A DNA stretch of 64,000 nucleotides, from positions 62,001-126,000 of the forward strand of contig JAYMTJ010000014.1 of NCBI GenBank assembly GCA_036897525.1. Direction: 5' to 3'. The notes under the pieces were generated by a model. The model did no database searches and was not told where the DNA came from. It worked only from the letters and a program-made list of their open reading frames with translations. The position numbers were made by a program, and so were the translations under genes. This DNA comes from Pelargonium x hortorum (Eukaryota > Streptophyta > Magnoliopsida > Geraniales > Geraniaceae). Positions 35,192 to 45,640 of the stretch are shown piece by piece (within the stretch, counting starts at the first letter, position 1; every line of letters begins with the position of its first letter).

Positions 35192-36384
35192 TTTTTATAC
35201 CCTTAATTCTGTATTATAGCCTGCTACCTAGAACTAACCTCTTAGCGCTACCTTATTAATATAATAATTAATAACTGGGTTTCCCTTTACTTTGCCCTTG
35301 GAAACCTCCCCCGTAGTGTGATTATCCACTAAAAACTTCATAAAACTAAGGAAAACCCCTAACCCCTACCTTTCTACTTGCCCTCGTACTCATTTTCTTA
35401 CTACTTTAGGGAGTTGGAAAGTGCTAATTACCTGTTTAAAGTATTTCAGGTTAGGTTAATGGAGCTCTTATCCTAGCTTATTTTTGTTAAACCTTTCCTT
35501 TTTTTAAGCCAATTGACTGGGATAAGGAAGCTAATTGTTTGTATTTATTAGTTGAATTTCCCTGTACAGCGTACAACAAAGAATAAAATCACGTATACAA
35601 AGTAATCAATCCTTTTCCCGTTACTAAAATATAGAAGAAGTAAAGAAAGTGCTAATATAAAGTATAAAGTAAGTTACTAAGTGATTTCATTAGTTTCTAT
35701 GAGTCGATTTCTTTCATTCAAGGCAAAGCTGCATAGAGAATTCCTATAAACTGAAGGTTTAGACCCTTTTCTTAAAGAAATATATGTGGTGTAGAGGGTC
35801 TAATTCCCCTTTTTTGAAACATTATAATTGAAATCGTTTAAATTAAACAGAATAACGTCGAAATCAGCCCCCATTTTATATAAATTCTCTGTGGTATTTA
35901 GATTTAGTAGATGGATTAGAGAAGTACTTAAGTTATGACAACGAAAAGTACGTCAATACTAAATGGAGGTTAGTTACGCAGGTTCTCTTAGTTTTTTTAT
36001 ACTTTGAGTTTTATCCGCTATTTGATTTTAATCACTCAATTACGAGACTTTACAACACTTCTTCAGTGCTCTCTTAGAGTCCTTCTCAAGGAGCCACTCT
36101 TTGGGTAGCCCTTAAAGTCATAGGCAGTCAACGGTGTAATAGGAACTTCCTGTCATTCTCTTTGATGTATTTTTTTAATACAAGGTCTAGCAGAGCAGGA
36201 AAAAAAGGTTTAAAAGGTATGGTATGTAGAAGAGTATTAAAAAAACTAAGGTCTTGCGCAGAAGTAAGTCCTTGTCCTTATCCTTAAGGTTCTGTTCTAG
36301 TGGATAAAGAATAAAAGTACTGGTATAGCTCCTGAGAAAGCGGGTCTTGCGAGAGTATGATAGCCCTTCAGAAAGATAGCTAAA

Positions 36385-36400
36385 GGCAAACTTGCTTGTT
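36385..36400. repeat. GCAAGC hairpin repeat, short-loop variant
   Basis: GGCAAAC, TT, GCTTGTT. It carries one substitution in the left arm and a two-base loop, but the flanks match the other copies. Confidence 0.35.
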
Positions 36401-36455
36401 TTCTTATTTTCCTAATCCAGTTTTTTTGGTAGTCAGCCCACAAAGAAACTTAAAA

Positions 36456-36468
36456 AAAGGGAACCTTT
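36456..36468. repeat. Purine-to-pyrimidine palindrome, 5-bp arms
   Basis: AAAGG, GAA, CCTTT. Confidence 0.4.
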
Positions 36469-36469
36469 A

Positions 36470-38439
36470 ATTACTTTAAATTCCTGGAGACACCCATATT
36501 TCTTTCCCAAACCCCTGAGAGCTCTAATTTCAAATAATAAGAATTGTTGTTGCTTAATACGCCTTAGAGCCTTTCCTCCTTTGCTAAGTAATAAGCTTTG
36601 GAGCCTAGAGTTACACTTTAAATTAAAAGGGTATTTAACTTCAAAAAATCTTGAGGTTTGGACTAGTCATTGTTTTTTAATCTATAAAAGCTGTTGCTAC
36701 TCTATTGAATGAAATTATAAGGAAGTTTGCTTGATGCATAAATCCTCTCTTTTTTTGTTTCTCAGGTTTTACAATACAATAGTGTATAAAGTCTAAGTTA
36801 TATGGCATTCATTGGCAAAAATAATACGTAAATTGGGTTTTTCTTTTTTGAAGTTAGGGGTTCTAGGTTTCATTAGTTCCAGCTCTATATTTTAAGTTAA
36901 TGAATAAGGAGTTTGAATACGAGATATACATAAAACTCTATGAAATTACTCAACCAGATGCCTCGGGAAACCTAAGTATAAAGAGCTTCTCAACTCTTTG
37001 TTGATGCTCGTGATTCTTCTTATTACGCGCTAACAAAAAAAAAGATTTTCTAATATTCTATTCCAAGATTACAAGAGCAGTCTTAGAGCGAAAAACTTTA
37101 TTATTACTTGGTAAAGAAGGCTTACTATAATGCTAATTCAAATCCTTATTTATAAGGTTCAAACAAAAGGACTCGTGCTTGTATCAACATAGTATTTGAT
37201 TTAGGTATGTATAATATAATAAGCCATTAGATTTAAGTTCACCTCACTCAGCCTTTGTGTTAGGAATTTAGTCTCCGAAAGCTTGTATGTAATGAAAGTA
37301 ATTTGTACTTTCATGAGACTTCTATTATAACTCATGAAAACGAAAAAAGTTCCTTGGAATTATAAAGAGGGCGATCTCTTTCTTTCAGTTTAATTAGACT
37401 TTGGTAATACAGAAAAAGAAGCTAGTTTTAAAAAGTAAAATGGGTAAGAAAGAATAGAATAACTACACCTTCTTTTTTTAATAAGAAAAACGTAGCCTTA
37501 GTTTGGTTACTATAGAAAATCACTAATTAATTTACTAAAACGAGGATCAAAAAGTAACAAATCAATCAGGAAAAGCCCGTATCTACCTACCGTAAGAAGA
37601 GTTTTGATTCATCATCATTTTAATTTAAAGGAAATCTAGAACCTTGAATCGGAGCTAAAGAATTGTAGACAAACAGTGTAAGATTTTAATATATAATATA
37701 GAAAAGATACTAGCTCAAAAGACTCTAAGTTTAGTGGATGAACAAAAATTTTTAAGTTAAGACTAACTTTGCTAAGGTCTTGACAGGATTCGACTAGAGC
37801 AATGTAATGGGGGAATATCCAACAAGAACCTAAAAAGGGGTGCCCCTTATACATTTCAAATTGAAAAGGCATTCTAAAGAAATCAGTATAATAGTGAGTT
37901 GCCCTTGGTATCCTTATTCAGGTGTTCGTAAGTGTACTTTACTTAACAAAGCTTTCTTTCCTGCTCCGTCTTCTGGCTATTAATTAGGATTCTTGGGGTA
38001 AACCGTTTTTTAGAGCCAGGTCTTTTTTTATTTCTTAGTCTAAGGTATTCCTACTTCTGAAAGGCTTTACTTTTAAATCAAAGGGGTTGTTTCCTTCATT
38101 TAGTATCCGGATAGAGTAAGTAATTCTAAAGCTCTAAGGTTTTTCTTAGTTATTGCGTATGAGTATGAAGACTAAGAGGTATGGTATGCAGAACAAGTAA
38201 TGAGTAAGAAGAAAGCTCCTTGCAAAAAAAAGTCTAGCTAAACAAGTTATGAAAGTAAGTCCAATTGGTCAAGAAGTTCAGAATAAGAAACTATAGAAGT
38301 TGAGTAAGTCAGTTTCTTTTATGTTATGTTTCCAGGTTTCCTCGGATAGTGAAAGACATAAATTCTGAAGTCTAAATAAAATAATTGAAGTGGAAGTCCG
38401 GCCTTTCTGGTCTTAAAGAGTGTACTTGATACTATAGCC
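36470..38439. other. Spacer with a purine-rich stretch
   Basis: No gene is seen. 38150-38310 is rich in AAGAAAG, AAGTAAG and GTCTAGCTAAACAAG words as in the other clusters. 37835-37848 is a strong palindrome. Confidence 0.45.
37835..37848. repeat. Purine-to-pyrimidine palindrome, 6-bp arms
   Basis: AAGGGG, TG, CCCCTT. The arms are identical to 6145-6159, where the centre is CTT. Confidence 0.55.
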
Positions 38440-38870
38440 TTAACCTTCTTCGGATGCACTCTGTCTCTGGCTGTAACATAGAAGCCCTCAATATTCTCCT
38501 AATGCTCTAACCTCCCCATTTTCGATAAACACATAAGGCAATGAGGATCCTTAATTATCCTTAACTATAAGGACTATCTCCAGTCTCTAGTAATACAACA
38601 ACAACAACAAAGTATAGAATACTCTAATTACCCCACCAAATGTAGTAGTACATATAAGACCTCTCTCTACAGTAAGTCCCATAAGACAAGGACCCTCGCA
38701 CAGGTCTACTCATAAGACGATTGCCGCTATAAAGGTAGGCTAGACTGAGAAGAAAGGTAGAAGCCTGCCAATATAGCTCATAATTTATAAGATAGGTCTA
38801 GGCCGTAGCTATGATACAGAGCAGACAAGACTCTAGAAGAAAAAGGGGGTGTTTAAAGCTACTTTGTTAG
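38440..38870. repeat. C/A-rich cluster with CATAAGAC units about 30 bases apart
   Basis: After CTCCCCATTTT comes CGATAAACACATAAGGC (38523). Three further CATAAGAC-type units follow: CATATAAGAC (38651), CATAAGAC (38680) and CATAAGAC (38711), spaced 29 and 31 bases apart with differing spacers. The spacers are too unlike in length context and the units too short for a CRISPR array, and there are no cas genes. It reads as a decayed tandem or dispersed repeat shared with 24.6 and 26.0 kb. A CAA microsatellite lies near 38600. Confidence 0.45.
38523..38537 (+). repeat. CGATAAACACATAAG repeat, copy 4
   Basis: Fifteen bases identical to 24602-24616, followed by GCAATGAGGATCC (copy 1 has ACGAGGAGC). 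Confidence 0.5.
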
Positions 38871-38873
38871 TGT

Positions 38874-38917
38874 TTTTCCTGTATTTGTAGAACTATTTTC
38901 CTGTATTTGTAGAACTA
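38874..38917. repeat. Exact tandem duplication, 22-base unit
   Basis: Two adjacent identical copies of a 22-base unit (38874-38895 and 38896-38917) beginning TTTTCCTG and ending AGAACTA. The lack of divergence suggests a recent duplication compared with the decayed surroundings. Confidence 0.9.
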
Positions 38918-39005
38918 AATAATATAAAAATCAATAAGTAAGGAAACTCAGTGTCTAAAGTAAGTTACTGAGTGCTATCGTACATACATAAGAGGCACAT
39001 ATCTT

Positions 39006-39075
39006 GGCTGCCTCATTTTCAAGTAAAGCAGATTAATTGAAAAGGAATGTCGTCGGTTCAAGTTCAAATCGTGTA
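39006..39075 (+). pseudogene. trnW-like relic with duplicated T-loop
   Basis: GGAATGTCGTCGGTTCAAG matches the variable loop and 5' T-arm of plant organelle trnW (CCAATGTCGTAGGTTCAAA). The T-loop is then repeated: TTCAAG is followed at once by TTCAAATC, so the loop is about six bases too long. The upstream D-arm and anticodon arm (AAGCAGATTAATTGAAAA) are hardly recognisable and no acceptor stem forms. Confidence 0.3.
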
Positions 39076-40282
39076 ATGTAATAAAGAATAGGGTTTTCTA
39101 GGGGGCCTTCATTAGGCAAAAACAATTGGGCTCTCGCCTTATTGACACATTTCGATCTTGTATATAATATATATAGTAGGTGCACTTCTGTACTTTTTCT
39201 TATCCCTGTTTGCTTGCATGGGTTAAAAAAGGGAGAGTTCCTATCCAGATTCTAAGATAATACATAAATAAAGGGTCCGCGGTAAAACTTGCACTCTTCT
39301 AGATTCTTTAAATAAATTAAGATTCAGCATTGCGTTTATAAATTGCTCGAGACTTCCGTAACTAGCTAAAGGAGGTTTTTTAAAAGCTACCACGAACCTG
39401 CGAGGCATTAGATATAGAGTATCCTTCTGGACTCGGTTATTTTTGTAGTATCCACCACAAGAATTCAAAGGAAAACGGATTGGCAATTCTGCAGGTTTTT
39501 ATAAGGGTCCAGGGGTTTTAAGTGAAAGTTTTCTGCAGTATGTATAGGGCCTCTTGTAAATGAAAAGTATCTGGTACCCGAATTGTAATAAACTAAGTTA
39601 GAAATCAAAATTGTAGCTAATCTTGACTTAGGTAAGTCTCAAATGTTAATAGGCTTTTTTTATTTCCTGATATTCGGGTTTTCCTACTTTAAACTTTAAT
39701 TTGGTACTGGATGAAGTTCGGCCCTTCCCTTTTTTGTTTGTACTAGCGAGAGCCCCGCAAACTAAAGAGATTCGTTACATTTCCTCGGTGCAGCTCTAAT
39801 AGAAGTGGGAAAGTGTTGAGCAAGAATAAGACTTTTCTTTAACTCAAGCCTTTTTATTATCCGTTCGAAGGGGCCAGAGTTTAGAGGTTCCTTGTAGTTT
39901 AGTAATTAACAAGTATTGTGGTGGGGTGGGTCCTTCCGCTTTTGTAAAAATAAGTTAAGTTAAGCTTTGACTTGGTTTACGTTCTACGACTTTTTCAGAG
40001 TTATCTTTTTTCTACATTACTTTGGGGTTCAACACCTTTTGCCTTATATCCTTATATTAAGATAGATAGGAGATAACACCCCTGAAGAGGGCCGGGTAAT
40101 AGAGATTTATTTAGTTAAAAAGAAGTTCATTAAGATTTCAGAGGTTAGGCGTTAAAATACCTTCTTGTAATTAGTAAACCCGCTTAACTTCTGTTGAGTT
40201 GCTGAATAATAAAAAAAAAATATGGGTGGCTTTTCTTTTAGTAGTTTTTTACTATGCTTACTCGGAACTACAACTCGATTTT

Positions 40283-40313
40283 GAACCTGCGACTCTTGCT
40301 TTTTCGTAGGTTC
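40283..40313. repeat. Inverted repeat of T-arm-like sequence
   Basis: GAACCTGCGA (40283-40292) and TCGTAGGTTC (40304-40313) are complementary in 9 of 10 positions, with a G-T wobble as the tenth, around an 11-base loop. Each arm is itself like half of a tRNA T-arm: the minus strand reads TCGCAGGTTCAAAATC, as in trnK, and the plus strand reads TCGTAGGTTCG. This could be two tRNA remnants in opposite orientation, or a simple hairpin. Confidence 0.5.
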
Positions 40314-40983
40314 GCACATATCCCAAGAGTGTCCTTTTAAAGGGAGAGGTTTGAGTGAGATTAGAAAGACTATGGCCATCTCTTATTCCTCGGGTAACTC
40401 CTTTTTCTTTCTTTCTTTTCAAGGACTTCCATATTCAATGCAATGACTTTAGGCAAATAAACTATATTATAGGTTCCTTTTTGGTATTAACATAACTTCA
40501 TTTTGGACTCCACACGTAATTTTGAAAAGTAGCCTCAGGGTCACGTAAATTCTTTTGCTTAACAAGATTAAGGTTAGATAATCCTGAATTGACCAAAAAC
40601 CAAAAATCTTTAATCAGAAATTCGAAAGGATGTGTAGAGTTTATGTAACTACAAAAGGCTAAAGCGTACTTTGTTTGGGTGCCCTATTAGTAGGACCTAA
40701 ACGAAGCTAAGCATACAAAAAAATTAAGAAAAAATAGATCACATCAGGACTTATAAGAAAACGCTTTTGGCAGTCTCTATATTAAAACTCTTACGCATTG
40801 CTTGCAGGTATATTCCTTTTGTATATATCCCGTTATGAGATTCTAGATTATTGATATAGCCTTTATATTAATTAGGTTACTTTTTTTACAAATGAGGAGT
40901 TATCTGCCTTACCGTAGGACAACTAATACGAATCCTTTGCCGGGTACTCTGTTATTTAGACTCGATCTTGGTATGCTAAAAAG

Positions 40984-40993
40984 GGAGCGCTCC
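40984..40993. repeat. GGAGCGCTCC palindrome
   Basis: A perfect 10-base, G+C-rich palindrome in an A+T-rich context. Confidence 0.4.
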
Positions 40994-42164
40994 TACCATC
41001 AAGCCATCAAGAGTAAAAGAATCCGGTCAACCAGAAAGGTAGGATTACCCCGGTTCCACTAGAGTCTAATTCTAAAAACAATAAGTCAAATTCTTTAAAA
41101 GTCGATACTTTACCAACGAGTTTCCAAAAGCCTGATGGATTACAAAACCGATTGTAAGGCCCCTTCCTATCTTTCTATCTTTAAACTACCGCGTCCAGCA
41201 GTAAAAAAAGAGTACTACAAGCTCCAAATCTATACAAAATAATACTTGTATTGGTTATAGATAATTGGGTCAGCTAAACATACTTTTACTTACTAAGTTC
41301 CAAAAGGATTCGGTGCTTTTTGTTGTCATTTTCTTTCGAAGATATCTCCAGTACCCTAGGGTCGATACTTTGTCAATTTTTGGTACTAGGAATCTTAACC
41401 ATCTTTAATAGTACTGAAATGTGTGCTCTATATAATATCTAATCTTTAGAAGTATCAAAGTTGCGCGGTTTATTCATGAATTTCTTGGTATTACACTTAA
41501 AAGAAGTTTCAATGTAATGGGGTGCTCCTTCTCTTAATATTGATTATCACTAGACGAATGTAGTATTGAGGATACTTGTATAAAAAGAAAAATGGGGTTC
41601 TCTTCAGCTTTATATGTAGCTGCTTTGGGAGCCCCTAAAGTCCCAGTGTTGTAACAAAAGTAAATAGATAAAGATCCTGAGTTGTCCATATTCAATCAGT
41701 TTTCTTATTCCTTACTTTACTTTTTATACTCAAAGTAGTTGCTTATGTAACCCCAAAAAGGAACTCAAGCTAAAATCTACGAGTATCTCAGTATTAGTCA
41801 TATCTGTTTAGGTGAGAGAAAGTTGACTTCTTTAAACCTTATAAGCTTATTCAGCCTCTCACTTACTGTTAAATATCTGAAGTTGATCCGTGAAAAAGCT
41901 ACAAAAAAGGATTCTAAAAATGCTTATATCTTATACAAGGATTAAGAAAAGTTTCTGCCCCTTATTTTGTTTTCAAATTTTGAGTTGATCTGGATCCTTT
42001 ATTCAGGTAAAAGGAACTATATGATAAAGGATTTTATTCTAATGCAAAAATAAGTATCTCGAGTACATACCAAAAGTTAATAACCCTTCCTAGAGCCTTT
42101 TCTTAGAAGAGTGAATTCCAGTATTCTTGCAAGCCCTGTAACTAAGACTAATATAAAGTTTATG

Positions 42165-42245
42165 GCCTGTAGCCTACGAGGTTTTGAACCTTCCTACTTG
42201 GGTCTGTGTACTTTAATTTACCGGTATTTTAAGGCCTTAGTTATT
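42165..42245 (-). pseudogene. trnW-like relic
   Basis: In plus-strand order: TTTTGAACCTTCCTACTTGG, then GTCTGTGTACTTTAATTTACC, then GGTATTTTAAGG. Reverse-complemented plant organelle trnW runs TTTGAACCTACGACATTGGG, then TTTTGGAGACCCACGTTCTACC, then GAACTGAACTAAG, with the same spacing of the T-arm, the ATTGGGT variable region and the TACCG D-loop. The anticodon stem no longer pairs. Confidence 0.3.
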
Positions 42246-42704
42246 TAGAAATGTTATATAAACTATTAATCCAAAACTCCAACTAAAAATTAGAAACTCC
42301 TACCTACAAGAAACACTATCCAGTTAGACTTCGGGTGATGTAACTCAACAAATGCTACGCGAGCGTAAAAAGTTCAAAAGAATAAGAAATTCCAAGACTT
42401 TCTGCTATAAAAGAACTCCTTTAATTAGAAATCCTGTAAGACCTTTCAAAATCGGGTGGATACTCTCAATTTTACTGAAAGTGAGTCCTAGAGCAGAAAA
42501 ACTTTTAGGAAACCCTAAGTTCTGCTAAGTTTAATGCGAGGGGGAATTCTCAGTATTTATAAAATAGAGAACCCTTAATTGATAATTTTATAATAAAGAA
42601 AGCATTAAAAACCAAAAACACGTTAGAATACACCTTTAAGAATCCTACAGAGGTACCTTAACGAAACGTTATTGGTTTAATAACAGGAGTCCCCTCTTAT
42701 ATTT

Positions 42705-42787
42705 CAATATAACTGGACTTGAACCTACACAAATGCTACTGACTTCTAAACGCCCAAACCCGCTTAATGTGTCTCGGGGGATACAAA
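42705..42787 (-). pseudogene. Class II tRNA relic, trnY-like
   Basis: In plus-strand order: ACTTGAACCTAC (T-arm), about 44 bases containing GACTTCTAAAC at the anticodon position, then GTGTCTCGGGG (D-arm). The distance between GAACCTAC and CTCGG is almost the same as in plant mitochondrial trnY, where the corresponding bits are GAACCTAC, TTTACAGTC and CCACTCGGCC. The stems are largely unpaired. trnS or trnL are possible alternatives, since TTCTAAA read on the minus strand gives TTTAGAA, a loop with anticodon TAG. Confidence 0.3.
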
Positions 42788-43966
42788 AGGACTTGTTCCC
42801 AATTGGAAAATACCTAGATTCATAAGCTACGTTAGGTACATATACTAAACTCAAAACTCTACAGGACTCTACTCGCTTATTACTGGAACTGTCTAACATC
42901 TACCAATATTCCCGGTATTTCCAGAAACGTTCCTCTCTTCAAAAAGTTAAGGAATCCTTAAACCTCGCCGCTTCCATGAGTGCTTTTGGAGTATATACTC
43001 TTATATTTGTAAAACTCTTCTCAAGGACTCATAAAGGGACCTGTTTTGTTTAATTTAATACAGAAAAAAGAAATTGAGTCTTAAAGACTTACTAGGGAAC
43101 TCCTACTTCCTGATGCATCTTTTATAGACTCTATACAAGCTACTAAATTACTATTATGAAATTCCTAAAAGCCTTGGAAATCCCATAAAAAACTTCTCTT
43201 TTCATTTTACAAAGTCCCTATAGAAGAACTCTACAATATTGGGGTTGTTCTTTCTCAAAGATCTCAAAAAGGAGTTTTAGAGCTGTCTTTGACTTGCAAT
43301 ATGGTATTATTAGTTAAGTTTTAAGGGAATTACCAAAGCTTTGGTTTCCTTTGCCGCTTAATACACTTTTAAGGACGGAAAGAAATAAGCCGTTTCTAAA
43401 GAAATTTCCATTATCCTATTGTTTAGGGATAGCGAGGGTACTTCTGTTTTGAAAAGTCTAATTTAGGCGGCCTAAGAACTCCCTAAGCAATGCACGAAGA
43501 CTCTCTTTTTTAATAGAAAAAAAGCGATAAGTATTAGGTTTTATGCATTGGTAATATAGGTCCTGAGTAATGTATTAATACTAGAGTCTGGGAAAGATTT
43601 TTGGATGTTAGCAGATGCTATTTACTTTTGTAATATAATTTCAAAATCTCTCAATAGATTCTCTCTGGGTATAGTATACTTTGCCTACTCATTCAGACTG
43701 GTTGAAAGAAAACTAGAATACACTCCAATTTTAGAATTGTATCAATAACGAGACAGACCCCTTATGGATTGCAAAACTTTCTCGATAAGATAGAACTCAA
43801 TCGATATTATCTGAGTAAGAAGATTCACACAAATAGGGGCCTTTGATCTAAAGAAAGGGGGCCTTTGTACTTATATATAGTAGTGAACCTTGCCTTGTCA
43901 TACCTAAACATTCTTCGGTTCGGGGGTACTCCTATCTACCCATAAGTTATAGAGAGTTATAGAACA

Positions 43967-43982
43967 AAGAGGGATGCCTCTT
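43967..43982. repeat. Purine-to-pyrimidine palindrome, 6-bp arms
   Basis: AAGAGG, GATG, CCTCTT. The arms are the same as at 11463-11477 and the centre is one base longer. Confidence 0.55.
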
Positions 43983-44075
43983 AGTTTACCACGAACTTAA
44001 ACTTAACTGGAGTTATGCAGTACTAGGATTATCTTAGTATTTATGAGTAGAGTCTTCTTAATATTTTAAAGGGTC

Positions 44076-44088
44076 AAGGGTTGCCCTT
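44076..44088. repeat. Purine-to-pyrimidine palindrome, 5-bp arms
   Basis: AAGGG, TTG, CCCTT. Confidence 0.45.
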
Positions 44089-45027
44089 ATATAGTGAACA
44101 GTCATTTTTATTATATGCTTTGTACAAGTACTTATGTTAAGTAGAGAAAAGAAAAAGTTTTTAGGGAGGGAGTGCACCTGGATTGTCGAGAGATATACAC
44201 TTTTGAAGTATACGCTTATGATTGAAATCGAGAGTTCGTCCTTGTGCAGTTCGATTCAACGAGACGAGTTAAACGCCTTGAAAGGAATCTCGGATAACTT
44301 ACTTATGATTAGGTGACTCTTTCGATAACCCCTAAAAAGTAGATTCTGTGTAAGTCAAACGAAGGCGTTTCCTGTTTAGTCAATTAAGGATCTTTCTTAC
44401 ATTTGGTTATTATAACTGAATAAATTATGCTTCTGAGCAATGAAGGAACTCAAAATATCTAATATATAATATTAATAAACTGAAAAAGTAGGAGTATAAA
44501 AAAGAGAGTAAGCTAGAAAGATTTACGAATTTATATAACATTAAGAAATCCTGCCTTAGTACTACATTCTTAAGCGGGTAATATAAGAAAATCACTTACA
44601 TAGTTACATAGAAAGACTTTAGTTTATTTCTAGCTAATATATTAGTCTTGCTTGCTTGATATAACAAATTTCTTGTGTAACCAGTTTATACAAAGTCTGA
44701 ACCAAGAAAGCAGAAACCCAAACAACCATGAATTAGGACAGAAACCAATGGGTTCATTGCCTATTCTAAGAGGAAGGGTAAAAAGATCCTTATAGACAGA
44801 CCACTATGGTTTAGGAGTTGGTGATTGATTAGAGATAGACCACTGAGTATGCTTCTTAGGTTTAGGATTTAGAACCCACTTGTTAGCTATCAGGTTTTCT
44901 ATTCCTGTTTCTATTTGTTGTTAGATTCATGTCTTGTTTTGTTCCTTTGTTTTTCATTGAAACCGGAATCACTTAATAGAAATAGATCTTAGCTCTTCTT
45001 GTATCTTGTATACAGAACTTATAGATA

Positions 45028-45098
45028 GGCTCATACAGCTCAGTTGGTAGAGCACTGGTGAGTTTGCTCGTCATGCGTGGGTTCGAGTCGGCTCATTA
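45028..45098 (+). pseudogene. tRNA-like unit between GGCTCAT direct repeats
   Basis: It has an intact D-arm (CAGCTCAGTTGGTAGAGCA, GCTC/GAGC paired) and an almost canonical T-arm start (GCGTGGGTTCGAGTC), spaced as in a real tRNA. Between them TGGTGAG and CTCGTCA form a 7-bp stem with only TTTG as loop, so no ordinary 7-base anticodon loop exists. The 5' end begins GGCTCAT (45028-45034), but the 3' side has the same word GGCTCAT (45090-45096) rather than its complement, so no acceptor stem forms. It is best read as a rearranged tRNA relic. The isotype is uncertain, with trnV, trnK and trnR all possible. Confidence 0.45.
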
Positions 45099-45640
45099 CT
45101 GGGGTGCAGAATGGCACTCATTTGCATCCAATTTCATCTTCATATAGTAGAAAGTCTCCATTGAAGATCTTTCTCTGCCTAAGATCAGGACACTCTTGAC
45201 TTTTGTCAGTTCCTTTCTGAATCCGGGAACTCCGAAAAGCTTTGTAGAAATGAGAGGTTATCTATGATTATACTAACCACAAGGGTGACTATAGAACTCC
45301 TACTTAAGGCCTCGCCAACCTTGATAAGAGACCCTGGCAAGCTTAAGCAGCTTGTTCCACCGGACACTATACTACATTTATGAGACCTTATCTAATAATA
45401 GAACTAAAGCATTACTCTTATCCTATAGACTATTTCTACTCTAATAGAATAGTAATTAATAAAGAACTACAATAGAATGCAATAGCGCTGCACTCCCCAC
45501 TATAAGAGTAAGACAGCTGCTAGAAAGACTAAGAAGAAGAGTCTAGCTCAATAGCTCATAAAGACTCCTAAGACTTAGATTAGAGGTATTACAAAAAACA
45601 AGCAACAAGTAAGGAGGAGAGGGTATCAAGACAGGTAATA
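45099..45640. repeat. Spacer then purine-rich cluster
   Basis: It holds the GCAAGC hairpin copy at 45336. From about 45400 it has AATAGAATGCAATAG-, AAGACTAAGAAGAAGAG- and AAGCAACAAGTAAGGAGG-type words shared with the clusters at 25.7 and 60.5 kb. No gene is visible. Confidence 0.4.
45336..45356. repeat. GCAAGC hairpin repeat, 7-base loop
   Basis: GGCAAGC, loop TTAAGCA, GCTTGTT. Both 7-base arms match the copies at 1248 and 1434 exactly. Confidence 0.5.

Larger units (their letters stand above)
34771..36440. other. Purine-rich patch, microsatellite and spacer
   Basis: 34800-34870 has AAGAAAGCTATG and TAAGCTAGAG words related to other purine-rich clusters. 35118-35131 is a 14-base palindrome and 35168-35191 an ACTT microsatellite. 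36180-36400 is again purine-rich and ends in a GCAAAC/GCTTGTT hairpin variant. No gene is visible. Confidence 0.45.
39080..42164. other. Spacer with one T-arm-like inverted repeat
   Basis: About 3.1 kb without a supported gene. It contains the inverted repeat at 40283-40313, GGAGCGCTCC at 40984-40993, and GTCGATACTTT twice (about 41101 and 41361). CCGCGGTAAAACTTGC near 39277 superficially recalls an rRNA word but has no supporting context. Confidence 0.5.
42788..45027. other. Spacer with palindromes
   Basis: No gene. It has GGGGCCTTTG twice (43836-43845, 43858-43867) and strong palindromes at 43967-43982 and 44076-44088. 44695-44960 changes from A/C-rich to T/G-rich. The 60-codon ORF at 44134-44316 has no motif or start signal. 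Confidence 0.5.

Noticed and set aside
38520-38730. CATAAGAC units about 30 bases apart considered as a CRISPR array
   Set aside because: The units are only 8-10 bases and imperfect, with just three or four copies, and there are no cas genes. A decayed repeat fits better.
39270-39295. CCGCGGTAAAACTTGC resembling the small-subunit rRNA 530 loop
   Set aside because: The preceding bases do not match (GGGTCCGCGG instead of GCAGCCGCGG) and no neighbouring rRNA helices or other conserved words are present.
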